From assembly GCF_003610255.1 (NCBI RefSeq), contig NZ_RAPS01000001.1, positions 7,033,001 to 7,097,000 on the forward strand: DNA of 64,000 nucleotides, read 5' to 3'. Of this stretch, positions 56,603 to 64,000 are shown in pieces. A program made the position numbers and the translations under genes. How positions within the stretch are numbered: the stretch's first letter is position 1; each line of letters opens with the position of its first letter. The DNA is from Streptomyces sp. TLI_171. Its GTDB lineage: Bacteria > Actinomycetota > Actinomycetes > Streptomycetales > Streptomycetaceae. The notes under the pieces were generated by a model that saw nothing but the letters and a program-made list of their open reading frames with translations, ran no database searches and was not told the origin of the DNA.

Positions 56603-57586
56603 ATGGAACAGCGTGTACTTGGCAGGACCGGACGTCCGGTCTCGGTGATCGGTCTCGGGACGTGGCAGCTCGGCGCGGACTGGGGCGTGGTGCTGGAGGA
56701 GGACGCGCTCGCGGTGCTGGACGCCGCCGCGGACGCCGGGGTGACCTTCTTCGACACCGCGGACGTCTACGGGGACGGCCGCAGCGAGCAGTTGATCGGC
56801 CGTTTCCTGAAGGGCCGGCAGGACGACGGCCTGATGGTCGCCACCAAGCTCGGCCGCCGGCTGCCGCAGCTGCCGGCGAACTACACCCTCGCCAACTTCC
56901 GAGAGTGGACCGACCGTTCGCGCCGCAACCTGGGAGTGGAGCGGCTCGACCTGGTGCAGCTGCACTGCCCGCCCAGCGAGGTGTACTCGACCGACGCCGT
57001 GTTCGACGCCCTCGACACCCTGGTCGAGGAGGGCCGCACCGCCGCCTACGGCGTCAGCGTGGAGACCTGTGAGGAGGCGCTGACCGCGATCGCCCGACCC
57101 GGCGTCGCCAGCGTGCAGATCATCCTCAACCCGTTCCGCCTGAAGCCGCTCGACCGGGTGCTGCCCGCCGCCGAACGGGCCGGGGTCGGCATCATCGCCC
57201 GGGTGCCGCTGGCCTCCGGCCTGCTGTCCGGCAAGTACACCAAGAACACCCTGTTCGGCGCCGACGACCACCGGACCTACAACCGGGACGGCTCCGCCTT
57301 CGACCAGGGCGAGACCTTCTCCGGGGTGGACTTCGCCACCGGTGTGGACGCCGCCGACGAGTTCGCCCGGCTCGCCCCGCCCGGCGCGAGCTCCGCACAG
57401 ACCGCGCTGCGCTGGATCGTCCAGCAGCCCGGTGTCACCACCGTCATCCCGGGCGCCCGCAACCCCGAGCAGGCCCGCGCGAACGCCGAGGCGATGGCGC
57501 TCCCGCCGTTGCCGCAGTCGACCCTGAAGGCCGTCCAGGACCTGTACGACCGCCGACTGCGCGCCGAGGTTCACTCGCGCTGGTGA
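56603..57586 (+). CDS. Aldo/keto reductase
   Basis: A 327-residue TIM-barrel NADPH oxidoreductase. FFDTADVYGDGRSEQLIGRFL contains Asp and Tyr of the catalytic tetrad; ATKLGRR the Lys; and LVQLHCPP the His. The NADPH loop GARNPEQARANAEA at the C-terminus (near 285-300) is typical. It reduces aldehydes or ketones; the natural substrate is unknown. Single gene, leaderless from ATG 56603. Confidence 0.92.
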   Translation: MEQRVLGRTGRPVSVIGLGTWQLGADWGVVLEEDALAVLDAAADAGVTFFDTADVYGDGRSEQLIGRFLKGRQDDGLMVATKLGRRLPQLPANYTLANFREWTDRSRRNLGVERLDLVQLHCPPSEVYSTDAVFDALDTLVEEGRTAAYGVSVETCEEALTAIARPGVASVQIILNPFRLKPLDRVLPAAERAGVGIIARVPLASGLLSGKYTKNTLFGADDHRTYNRDGSAFDQGETFSGVDFATGVDAADEFARLAPPGASSAQTALRWIVQQPGVTTVIPGARNPEQARANAEAMALPPLPQSTLKAVQDLYDRRLRAEVHSRW

Positions 57587-57627
57587 GCTGAGCACCGATG
57601 GCGCGATGCAAGGGCGGGCACAGCTTC

Positions 57628-57725
57628 GTGCGCACGGCTGCGTGAGCACGGAAGCGTGAGCACGGAAGCGTGAGCGCGGATCGGTGCGCACGGAAGCGTG
57701 GGCACGGAACGGTGAGCACGGGACG
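57628..57725. repeat. 14-bp tandem repeat, seven copies
   Basis: Seven contiguous 14-bp units (consensus GTGAGCACGGAAGC) occupy 98 bp, with units 2 and 3 identical and others differing by 1-5 bases. It sits between the AKR gene and a terminator hairpin. There are no spacers of different sequence, so it is a minisatellite. Confidence 0.9.
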
Positions 57726-57730
57726 GACGC

Positions 57731-57770
57731 GGGAAAGCGCTTGCCGACTGCGGTCGGCAAGCGCTTTCCC
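57731..57770. terminator. Perfect 18-bp hairpin terminator
   Basis: GGGAAAGCGCTTGCCGAC and its exact complement flank a TGCG loop (57731-57748, 57753-57770). It can terminate both the AKR gene and the convergent DUF6296 gene. Confidence 0.85.
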
Positions 57771-57798
57771 GTTGCAGCGGGGGGTGGGCGGTCCGGGG

Positions 57799-58029
57799 TC
57801 AGTCCAGCGGCTCGGCGTGCACCGGGTTGCGCGGGCTCTGGTGGCCGCCGCTGGCCAGCATCCGGACTTCGCCGAGATCGCTGATCTCGGCCTGCACGAT
57901 GCCGGATGGGTCCGTGTACACGGGATGCCCGCCCGGCCCGCGGGTGCCGGTCGCCTCGACCACCACCACGTCCTGCTCGGCGTGGCCGCCGGTATCCCCG
58001 GGGAACGTGAGTGCGAATCGTCGCGCCAT
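57799..58029 (-). CDS. DUF6296 family small protein
   Basis: A 76-residue protein with family pattern RFALTFPGDTGGHAEQDVVVVEATGTRGPGGHPVYTDPSGIVQAEISDLGEVRMLASGGHQ. The function is unknown. AAGGAGG precedes ATG 58029. I associate this family mainly with Kitasatospora, which hints at the host genus; that is from memory and unverified. Confidence 0.83.
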   Translation of the reverse strand: MARRFALTFPGDTGGHAEQDVVVVEATGTRGPGGHPVYTDPSGIVQAEISDLGEVRMLASGGHQSPRNPVHAEPLD

Positions 58030-58086
58030 GGCCGGGCCTCCTTGCCGTCCGTCGTTCCATCGTAGGCGGCTGCCCGGCAGCTGGTC

Positions 58087-58115
58087 GCACCCGCGCGGCG
58101 CGGCGCGGCGGGTGC
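58087..58115 (-). terminator. Hairpin after the NAD-kinase-fold gene
   Basis: GCACCCGC (58087-58094) and GCGGGTGC (58108-58115) form an 8-bp stem with a GC-rich loop. Confidence 0.4.
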
Positions 58116-58140
58116 CCCCGGCCGGGCGGGGCCCGCGGCG

Positions 58141-59040
58141 TCAGACGAGCAGGTGGAGGCGCTGGGCCGCGGGGCCGACCTGGACGGTCTGGCCCCAGGT
58201 GAGGTGGAGGGCGTCCGCCTCGATGCCGTCACCGAAGGCAACCAGACGTTCGGACTCGACCGTCACGGTGAGGCGCTGCTCGGCCCCGAGCAGGCCCTCG
58301 ACGCGGGAGGTGCCGGTCACGGGGGAGGGCCAGGCCTCGCGGACGAACCAGGACAGGCCGGGGGCGGTCGGGGAGGGCAGGGCGAGCCGGCTGGAGCGTT
58401 CGAGCCAGGCGGAGCGGCACCAGCCGGTCGCGCCGGTGCCGGTTCCGACCAGGACGCCGGAGGAGGCCTGCGACTCCGCCTCGCCGCCCGGCGCGGACAG
58501 CCGGTAGCGGGCGGTCTGGTGTCCGGGCTGGCCGAGGTAGATCTCGTTCAGCGCGAGCAGCCGCTGGGTGTCGTCGGCGACGGCCTCCACCATGGTGCGC
58601 AGTTCCAACCGCCGTTCCACGCCCGGCGCGACGGCCGCCCGCAGCAGCGGGCCGGCCTGTGCCGAGCGGTGGCGCACCAGCACGCCGGGGTTGCGGCCGG
58701 GTTCGGCGTCGACGCCGATCACCGGCTGGCCGGCCAGGTACTTGGCGGTGTTGGCGACCAGCCCGTCCTGGCCGACCACCACCACCAGGTCCTCCGGGCC
58801 GAACAGGAAGCGGTCCAGGTCGGTGCGCTCCACCCGGGTCTGCCGCCAGTCCAGCGGCACCGCCGCCGACACCTCCGCCAGCGCGCCCCGGGTCAGGTGG
58901 TGCCGCTGCTCGGCCTCGGCCAGCGAGCGGCCGCGCCGGGCGAGGAAGAACTCCGCCTGGCCCTTGGTGCCGTGATGGGCGATCAACTCCTCGTACTCGG
59001 TGCGCCGGTGGACCAGCACCACCCTGGGGGCGAGGCTCAT
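58141..59040 (-). CDS. NAD kinase-fold (ATP-NAD kinase-like) protein
   Basis: A 299-residue protein with the ATP-NAD kinase fold. The usual GGDG motif reads GQDG ([35 protein letters not shown]); the NE/D motif is LALNEIYLG; the substrate loop is [12 protein letters not shown] in place of the usual GSTAYS. The C-terminal beta-rich domain ends [15 protein letters not shown]. The changed motifs suggest a different phosphoryl-acceptor or a non-catalytic binding role. ATG 59040 overlaps the SPFH stop (ATGA), so the two are one operon. Confidence 0.78.
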   Translation of the reverse strand: MSLAPRVVLVHRRTEYEELIAHHGTKGQAEFFLARRGRSLAEAEQRHHLTRGALAEVSAAVPLDWRQTRVERTDLDRFLFGPEDLVVVVGQDGLVANTAKYLAGQPVIGVDAEPGRNPGVLVRHRSAQAGPLLRAAVAPGVERRLELRTMVEAVADDTQRLLALNEIYLGQPGHQTARYRLSAPGGEAESQASSGVLVGTGTGATGWCRSAWLERSSRLALPSPTAPGLSWFVREAWPSPVTGTSRVEGLLGAEQRLTVTVESERLVAFGDGIEADALHLTWGQTVQVGPAAQRLHLLV

Positions 59041-60104
59041 CGACCCGGTCCCTCGGCACCGCCCGGGGCCGCGGTGGTCGAACCCGACAGGCGGGTGAGC
59101 AGGCCGGTCAACACGTCGGGGGTGAGCGTGACGCTGTCGATCCGGGGCAGGTGCTCGGCCAGCCGGATCAGCGCCAGCGCCTGCAGGACCTCCGGGCCCA
59201 CCTGCTGGTGCGCGGCCAGCCAGGCCGCCTCGGCCGCGGCCTTCGCCTCGCCCAACGTCCGTGCCGCTTCGGCCTGTTGCACGGCCAGGGTGCCCGCCGC
59301 CTCGGCCTCCGCGACCGCCAGCTTGGTGCGCCGGATCGCCTCGGCGTCGGTGCGGACGGCGTCCGCGGCGGCCTTCTGCTCGGCGTCGCGGCGCGCGTTG
59401 GTGCCCTTCTGCGCGACCAACTCCTCCTCTCGGCGGGCCAGTTCGATCTGGCTGGCGAGTTCGTTCTCGGCGATCGCCCGTTCCCGCTCGACCGCGACGG
59501 CGCGCCGCTCGTAGGTGGCGCGGTCCGCCTCCTGCTGGACCTGCTCGCGGGCCGGGGTGCGCAGGGCCCGCTCCATCTCGGCCTCCGGGCGGACGGCGGT
59601 GACACGGACCGCGAGCACGGTCAGGCCGATCTCGGCCAGCCGGGGTTCGGCGGCCAACCCCTCCGAGATCCGCTCCCGGACGGTGGTCACCCCGTCGATC
59701 AGGGTGTCGGCGAGCGGGGTGCGGGCGATCGACTGGAGCGCGTGCTGCTGCGCGGTCTCGGTGAGCAGGGTGCCGAGCTGGGCGAGCGGCTCGGAGCGCC
59801 AGACGCCGGTGTCCGGGTCGATGCCGAAGTCGAGACGGGTGGCGGCCACGGTCGGGTCGCTGATCCGGTAGGTGACGGTGGCCTGCACCGCGAGGTCCTG
59901 GAAGTCGGCCGTGCGGGCGTGGAACATCATCGCCAACTCGCGGTCTTCCGACGGGACTTCGGATATCGCTGCGGCGAGCGGGCGGAACCAGAAGGCGAGC
60001 CCGGTGCCTTCGTGGGCGAGCTCGCCGCCGCGCAGGTGACGGATGTGGCTGGTGGGTGCGGAGCGCAGGTGGCGGAAGCCGAAGCGGCGCGTGATGTCGG
60101 CCAT
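59037..60104 (-). CDS. SPFH/Band 7 domain protein
   Basis: A 355-residue prohibitin/stomatin-like protein: the SPFH beta domain at about 10-180 ([58 protein letters not shown]), then a long Ala/Glu/Arg coiled coil (about 190-300, with [34 protein letters not shown]) and a short helical tail. No transmembrane helix is obvious, so it may sit at the membrane face or be cytosolic, forming large rings. It is upstream of and overlaps the NAD-kinase-fold gene. Paired TCGTC-N5-GACGA operators sit at its promoter. Confidence 0.88.
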   Translation of the reverse strand: MADITRRFGFRHLRSAPTSHIRHLRGGELAHEGTGLAFWFRPLAAAISEVPSEDRELAMMFHARTADFQDLAVQATVTYRISDPTVAATRLDFGIDPDTGVWRSEPLAQLGTLLTETAQQHALQSIARTPLADTLIDGVTTVRERISEGLAAEPRLAEIGLTVLAVRVTAVRPEAEMERALRTPAREQVQQEADRATYERRAVAVERERAIAENELASQIELARREEELVAQKGTNARRDAEQKAAADAVRTDAEAIRRTKLAVAEAEAAGTLAVQQAEAARTLGEAKAAAEAAWLAAHQQVGPEVLQALALIRLAEHLPRIDSVTLTPDVLTGLLTRLSGSTTAAPGGAEGPGR

Positions 60105-60125
60105 GGGAGTCGCGGTCCTCTCTTT

Positions 60126-60174
60126 TCGTCGCAATGACGATAACGCCCACTCGGCATTGTCGTCAATACGACGA
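60126..60174 (-). promoter_or_regulatory. SPFH operon promoter with twin TCGTC-N5-GACGA operators
   Basis: Site 1 is 60126-60140 and site 2 60160-60174, each TCGTC-N5-GACGA, centres 34 bp apart. The larger context forms a 22-bp inverted repeat with three mismatches (about 60122-60177). On the minus strand TTGACG (60166-60161) and TATCGT (60142-60137) are spaced 18 bp. Site 2 overlaps the -35 and site 1 the -10. Confidence 0.8.
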
Positions 60175-60200
60175 AAAGGGGGCCCGCCCCGACAGCGCGA

Positions 60201-61070
60201 TCAGATCGCGGCGCGGGCCCGGGACGTGGTGGAGACCGCCGCCAGGTCCGCTTCGCCGTGGCCGTGGGCGACCGCCTGCAGCAGTGCGTCGCGCAGCAGG
60301 GAGGCCAGCGGGAGCGGGACCTGAGAGGCCGCGCCGGTGTCCAGCGCCAGGTTCACGTCCTTCAAGCCGAGCGCGAGGCGGAACCCGGCCGGCTCGAAGG
60401 ACTGTTGGGTGATCATCGCGCCGTAGCCCGCGTACACCGGGCCGGGGAACAGCGAGTTGGTGAGGACCTCCAGCAGGGCCGCCGGGTCGAGCCCGTTCGC
60501 CTCGGCCAGGGCAGCGGCCTCGGAGAACGCCTCGATCGCCGACACCAGCAGGAAGTTGGCGCCGATCTTGGCGACGTTCGCGGCCGCCGGGTCCTCGCCG
60601 AGCGGCCAGGTGCGCCGCCCCATCGCCTCGAACAGCGGTGCCAGCCGGTCGAGTTCGGCGGACGGCCCGGCGGCCAGGATGTTCAGGTTCCCGGCCGCCG
60701 CGACGTCGGTGCGCCCCAGCACCGGCGCGGCCACGTACGCCAGCCCGTGCCGGGCGTGCAGTTCGGCCGCCCGGCGGGCCAGTGCGGGGGAGACGGTGGC
60801 CATGTTGACGTGCACCGCGGCCCGCGCGCCGGCCAGCAACTCCTCGTCCAGCAGCAGGCTCTCCACCACCCGGTCGTCCGCCAGCATGGAGAGCACCACC
60901 GGTGCCTCGAACGCCTCGGCGAGCGACCCGGCCGCCGAGGCGCCGGCCCGGACCAGCTCGGCGACCGGCTCCGGCGAGCGGTTCCACACCCGCACCGGGT
61001 GGCCCTCCGCCAACAGCCGGCGGGCCATCGCCCGGCCCATCGCTCCCAGACCGACGAATCCGACGTCCAT
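60201..61070 (-). CDS. NAD(P)-dependent 3-hydroxyacid dehydrogenase-like oxidoreductase
   Basis: A 289-residue protein of the 3-hydroxyisobutyrate/6-phosphogluconate dehydrogenase superfamily. The Rossmann motif GFVGLGAMGRAMARRL starts the protein, the NHS-like DVNLALDTG follows, and the catalytic Lys is in AKIGANFLLVSAIE (near 165-175). A NADPH preference is likely. It reduces or oxidises beta-hydroxy acids or imines; the substrate is unknown. It is monocistronic on the minus strand, ending just before the SPFH control region. Confidence 0.92.
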   Translation of the reverse strand: MDVGFVGLGAMGRAMARRLLAEGHPVRVWNRSPEPVAELVRAGASAAGSLAEAFEAPVVLSMLADDRVVESLLLDEELLAGARAAVHVNMATVSPALARRAAELHARHGLAYVAAPVLGRTDVAAAGNLNILAAGPSAELDRLAPLFEAMGRRTWPLGEDPAAANVAKIGANFLLVSAIEAFSEAAALAEANGLDPAALLEVLTNSLFPGPVYAGYGAMITQQSFEPAGFRLALGLKDVNLALDTGAASQVPLPLASLLRDALLQAVAHGHGEADLAAVSTTSRARAAI

Positions 61071-61215
61071 GCTCAGTGCCTCCCGGCGGGTGGTGGATCT
61101 CTCCCGGGCGATGCTACGGCGCGCGGCACGGCGGCCGACGCACCGTCAGGGCTGTTCGGCGAGAACGTCCGTCGGGTCGGGCCCGGGGGCGGTGCGGCGT
61201 GGCACGATGCCCGGC

Positions 61216-61758
61216 ATGGCGACGGTGCGGACGGTGACGGTACACACGGCGGAACTGGACGGGGCGACCCGGCAGGCGGCCAGGGCCCTGTTGTTCGAGG
61301 TCTTCGGTGCGGAGATGACCGAGGAGGACTGGGTGCACTGCCTCGGCGGCCTCCATGTGCTGGCCTGGGAGGGTCCGGAGCTGGTGGGCCACGCCGCGGT
61401 GGTCCAGCGCCGCCTGCTGAACGGCGCCCGGATCCTGCGGGCCGGCTACGTGGAGGGCGTGGCGGTCCGGGCCGACCGCCGGCGGCTGGGCATCGGCGGC
61501 CGGTTGATGGACGAGGCGGAACGCATCGTGCGGGCCGCCCACGACCTGGGCGCGCTCGGCTCCAGCGACGACGGCGTCCCGTTCTACCTGGCCCGCGGCT
61601 GGCGTCCGTGGACGAATCCGACCTGGGCGCTCGGCCCGCAGGGGCGGGTGCGGACCGCAGAGGAGGACGGCTGGATCTACCTGCTGGGCGGCGAGGCGCA
61701 GTTGGACCCGGACGGCGACCTGACGGTGTGCGAGTGGCGGGAGGGCGACATCTGGTGA
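61216..61758 (+). CDS. GNAT acetyltransferase, aminoglycoside 2'-N-acetyltransferase (AAC(2'))-like
   Basis: A 180-residue GNAT. The acetyl-CoA motif is GYVEGVAVRADRRRLGIGGRLMDEAERIV. The AAC(2') family traits are LGALGSSDDGVPFYLARGWRPWTNPTWALGP and the ending CEWREGDIW (like CDWRAGDVW in mycobacterial AAC(2')-I). Those enzymes acetylate the 2'-amine of aminoglycosides; the true role may be housekeeping thiol or amine acetylation. ATG 61216 lies 7 bases after CACGAT. A three-copy GGTCCCCA repeat follows the stop (61759-61782). Confidence 0.85.
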   Translation: MATVRTVTVHTAELDGATRQAARALLFEVFGAEMTEEDWVHCLGGLHVLAWEGPELVGHAAVVQRRLLNGARILRAGYVEGVAVRADRRRLGIGGRLMDEAERIVRAAHDLGALGSSDDGVPFYLARGWRPWTNPTWALGPQGRVRTAEEDGWIYLLGGEAQLDPDGDLTVCEWREGDIW

Positions 61759-61786
61759 GGTCCCCAGGTCCCCAGGTCCCCAGGTC
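61759..61786. repeat. GGTCCCCA tandem repeat, three copies
   Basis: 61759-61782 is three exact 8-bp units plus a partial fourth, directly after the AAC(2')-like stop. Confidence 0.6.
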
Positions 61787-61918
61787 GCCGGTGCCGGGAG
61801 GCGCCGGATCGGACCGCCGGGCGGCGCGGACCGTCCGGCGGACGTCGGCTCCGGCTGCCGATCTGACGACCCGTGAACGCCGAGACGCTCGGACGTCCGC
61901 AGCCCTGGTCCCGCGTGA

Positions 61919-62860
61919 CTACCCGCCGGTGGGCGTGCTGGTGGCGGTGTCCTCGGCCGTGGCGTCGGCGACGGCGGCGGCGGCCTCACCGGCGGTGGGC
62001 TCGACGGGCTTCGGGGGTGCGGACCGGGGACGGGGGACGGTGGCGGTGAGGCGGGCGAGGATCTCGGCGGTGGCGCGGGCGTCGGCCTGGTCGAGGCGGC
62101 GGGTGGAGCCGCGCAGCAGGTGGCGGGCTTCGACCGCGGCGAGGGCGACCAGGCCCGGCAGCAGGTCGGTGGAGCGCGCGGCCACCCAGCGGGTGCCCTG
62201 GGTCAGCATCCACCACAGGTCCGCGCCGGGCCGGGGAGCGTCGGCTGCCAGTTCGGCGGGCGGCGCGCCCACGGGGCGGCCCGCCCCGGCGAGCAGCGCA
62301 TGGAACCCGCGGGCGATCATCTGGTGGCCCGTCGCGCTCGGGTGGAGCCGGTCCACGCTGAGCAGCGCGCGGTCCTCGGTCCACGGCAGGTCCACGAGGT
62401 GCTGGTGCACCGCACCGTAGTGCTCGGACAGCCCGTGCACGACCGCGTTCACCCCGCGCATCCGCCGGGCGAGCGGGCGGGCCAGCGGGGCGGGCAGGCC
62501 CAGCAGCCGGCCCGGGTCGGGCAGGCACGCGGTCAGCGGCACGATGCCTGCGGAGGTCAACGAGGACAGGGTCGCGGCAAGGTGGCGTGCCGTCAGGTCC
62601 AGGTCGAAGGAGGCGCGCAGCGTGTCGTTGCCGCCGACCAGCACGGCCGCGTACTGCGGGCGCAGGGCGAGTGCGGTGGGCAGTTGGGAGACCAGCAGGT
62701 CGCGGCTGAGCGCACCGCTGTTGGCGAGGTTGCGGAACTCCACGGTGTCCGGCGAGAGGCTGGGGGCGAGCAGCGCCGCCCAGCCACGCCAGCCGCCGGG
62801 GACGGGATCGCCGACTCCTTCGGTGAGGGAGTCGCCGAGTGCCGCGAATCGAACTGTCAT
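61919..62860 (-). CDS. SGNH/GDSL hydrolase family protein
   Basis: A 313-residue SGNH hydrolase: block I FAALGDSLTEGVGDP, LANSGALSRDLLVSQL, the GGND block VLVGGNDTLR, and the catalytic Asp/His in LLSVDRLHPSATGHQ. A 60-residue Ala/Glu/Thr-rich tail follows. It should be a cytosolic esterase; it lacks a signal peptide. ATG 62860 has GGAGGG upstream. A second SGNH gene is at 53091-54275. It is convergent with the AAC(2')-like gene. Confidence 0.9.
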   Translation of the reverse strand: MTVRFAALGDSLTEGVGDPVPGGWRGWAALLAPSLSPDTVEFRNLANSGALSRDLLVSQLPTALALRPQYAAVLVGGNDTLRASFDLDLTARHLAATLSSLTSAGIVPLTACLPDPGRLLGLPAPLARPLARRMRGVNAVVHGLSEHYGAVHQHLVDLPWTEDRALLSVDRLHPSATGHQMIARGFHALLAGAGRPVGAPPAELAADAPRPGADLWWMLTQGTRWVAARSTDLLPGLVALAAVEARHLLRGSTRRLDQADARATAEILARLTATVPRPRSAPPKPVEPTAGEAAAAVADATAEDTATSTPTGG

Positions 62861-63025
62861 CACGACCCTCCGGTGGGGTGTGGCGGGTGCGGAAGTGCTT
62901 TGAGGGGAACGGGAGTCGGGAGTGGGGCCCGCGGTGGGCCGCCGCTCCGCCGGGCGGCGGAGCGGCACGGCGACGGCCCGACGTGCCGTCAACTCACGGG
63001 AAATGAGAGGTGATCAGTCGGATTC

Positions 63026-64000
63026 TCACCCGGCGAAGGGTGCTCCGACCGGGGCGTCGGCGGGCGCCGGTTCGGTCGGTGTGCGGACAGGGGCGTGGTG
63101 CGCGGTGAGGAAGGCGGTGGCGGCGGCGTCCCAGCCGAACTCCTCCGCGCGGGCGCGGGCTGCGGCCCGCCGGTCCGCCTCCGGCCGGTCCAGCAAGTCC
63201 CGTACCGCCTGGGCGAATCCGGTGCCGGTGTCGGCCGCGGCCAGGCCCGCTCGGCCGACCACCTGGGGGAGCGCGGAGGAGCGGCTGACGGCGACGGGGG
63301 TGCCGCAGGCCAGGGTCTCCAGCGCGGCCAGACCGAAGGTCTCCACCGGGCCCGGGGCGATCACCGCGTCCGCGGTGGCCAACAGGGCGGCCACCTCGGC
63401 GCGTTCGGCGAGGTGCCCGAGGAAGGTGACCGGCAGGCGCAGTTCCTCGGCCCGGCGCTCCAGGCGCCCGCGCAGCGGACCCGTTCCGGCGACCGCGAGC
63501 ACCGCCGGGACGCGGTGGCGGCGACGGAGCTCCGCGAGGGCGTCCAGGGCCCGTTCGGGGCGTTTCTCGGCTGACAGTCGCGAGCACATCACCAGCAGCA
63601 CCTGGTGCGGGTCGGCGAGCCGTCCGCGCAACTGCGGGTCGCGCCGGTCGGGGTGCATGGTGTCGAGGTCCACGCCCAGCGGGGCCTGCGTGACGTTGCG
63701 GGCCCCGATCCGGGCGAACTCCTCGGCGGCCCACGCGGTGGTGCACAGTACCGTGTCGTAGGCCTGCGCGGTACGGGAGTTGAGCCGGTCCGCGAGGCCG
63801 CGGGCGAGGCCCGGCGGCACGCCCCACGCGCCGATCACGCCGGTGGCGCTCTCGTGCGAGACCATCATCGAGCGGACGCCGTGCGCGCGCGCCCACGCGC
63901 CCGTCCAGCGCAGCGTGGTGCGGTCCGAGACCTCCAGCCGATCCGGAGCCAACTCCTCCAGCACGGCCGCGACCTGGCGGCGGTCCCGGAGGATCCGGTA
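63026..64000 (-). CDS. GT4-type glycosyltransferase (5' partial at window end)
   Basis: The frame is open to the last base of the window, so the N-terminus (acceptor-binding Rossmann domain start) is missing. Visible parts are MMVSHESATGVIGAW, the donor-domain motifs LLVMCSRLSAEKRPERALDAL, FLGHLAERAEVAALLATADAVIAPGPVETFGLAALETLACGTPVAVS with the E-x7-E motif of GT4. This is typical of PimB-like or alpha-mannosyltransferase enzymes that build phosphatidylinositol mannosides or other glycolipids. Its exact donor and acceptor are not decided. Confidence 0.9.
   Translation of the reverse strand, partial: YRILRDRRQVAAVLEELAPDRLEVSDRTTLRWTGAWARAHGVRSMMVSHESATGVIGAWGVPPGLARGLADRLNSRTAQAYDTVLCTTAWAAEEFARIGARNVTQAPLGVDLDTMHPDRRDPQLRGRLADPHQVLLVMCSRLSAEKRPERALDALAELRRRHRVPAVLAVAGTGPLRGRLERRAEELRLPVTFLGHLAERAEVAALLATADAVIAPGPVETFGLAALETLACGTPVAVSRSSALPQVVGRAGLAAADTGTGFAQAVRDLLDRPEADRRAAARARAEEFGWDAAATAFLTAHHAPVRTPTEPAPADAPVGAPFAG

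Noticed and set aside
57628-57725. CRISPR array
   Set aside because: Units are contiguous without distinct spacers, only 14 bp long and no cas genes are near.

Overview
The window is high-GC DNA with strong third-position GC bias, GTG and ATG starts, actinobacterial orphan families (DUF2510, DUF5999, DUF6126, DUF6204, DUF6296, SCO5389-type) and many leaderless starts preceded by TANNNT. This points to a chromosomal segment of a Streptomycetaceae member (Streptomyces or Kitasatospora type; the DUF6296 gene leans toward Kitasatospora, by recollection only). I see no rRNA, tRNA, CRISPR array, insertion sequence, prophage or large biosynthetic cluster. It is dense chromosome with about 70 genes, most of them single or in 2-gene operons.

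Layout. 1-4.9 kb: the 3' part of a secreted GH30 glycosidase with a ricin-type lectin domain; a coupled radical SAM plus aminotransferase-fold pair (1562-3918); a stand-alone 5'-3' exonuclease. 5-9.7 kb: divergent CDF metal exporter and ChrA chromate transporter, a class I glutaminase-like hydrolase, a DUF2510 membrane protein. 9.7-17.9 kb: an ECF42-type sigma factor with its DGPF/YCII partner, two paralogous small ECF sigma factors flanking an alpha/beta hydrolase, a D-threonine-aldolase-like PLP enzyme, a HEAT-like gene with a rare TTA codon, a leaderless solute-binding-fold protein and a short class A beta-lactamase-fold protein. 18-26 kb: SseB-like protein, a frameshifted merR with an intact MerR-type promoter and a MerT/F-like partner, small kinase, GNAT, DUF5999, a GCS2-type ligase, a CPBP membrane protein. 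26-38.6 kb: HAD-like protein, MFS transporters, GNAT, dienelactone hydrolase, two FMN-binding split-barrel genes divergent from a MocR/PdxR regulator, type II NADH dehydrogenase, HipA-like kinase with DUF3037, MarR, DUF2797, DUF6204. 38.7-46 kb: purB, DHA2 exporter with an AurF-like diiron oxygenase, a PHP/HhH gene broken by a one-base frameshift, an S53 peptidase. 46-57.8 kb: PCD-VOC fusion, tyrosine phosphatase, DJ-1 protein, TIGR03086 protein, TetR/MFS pair with twin operators, SCO5389-type gene with a Zur-like box, DUF2630, OhrR/Ohr, a GDSL hydrolase whose frame runs antisense into ohr, DUF6126, MazG-like, UBP zinc finger, TerD, aldo/keto reductase, a 14-bp tandem repeat. 57.8-64 kb: DUF6296, an SPFH plus NAD-kinase-fold operon with paired operators, a 3-hydroxyacid-dehydrogenase-like enzyme, an AAC(2')-like acetyltransferase, GDSL hydrolase and a GT4 glycosyltransferase cut by the window end.

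Themes. Much of the content is housekeeping (purB, ndh), metal/oxidant/thiol defence (CDF, ChrA, merR, Ohr, GCS2-like ligase, TerD) and regulation. The candidates most worth study are the radical SAM/aminotransferase cassette, the SPFH/NAD-kinase operon with its TCGTC-N5-GACGA sites, the HipA-like/DUF3037 pair, the TetR twin-palindrome promoter, and two frame-disrupted genes (merR, PHP).
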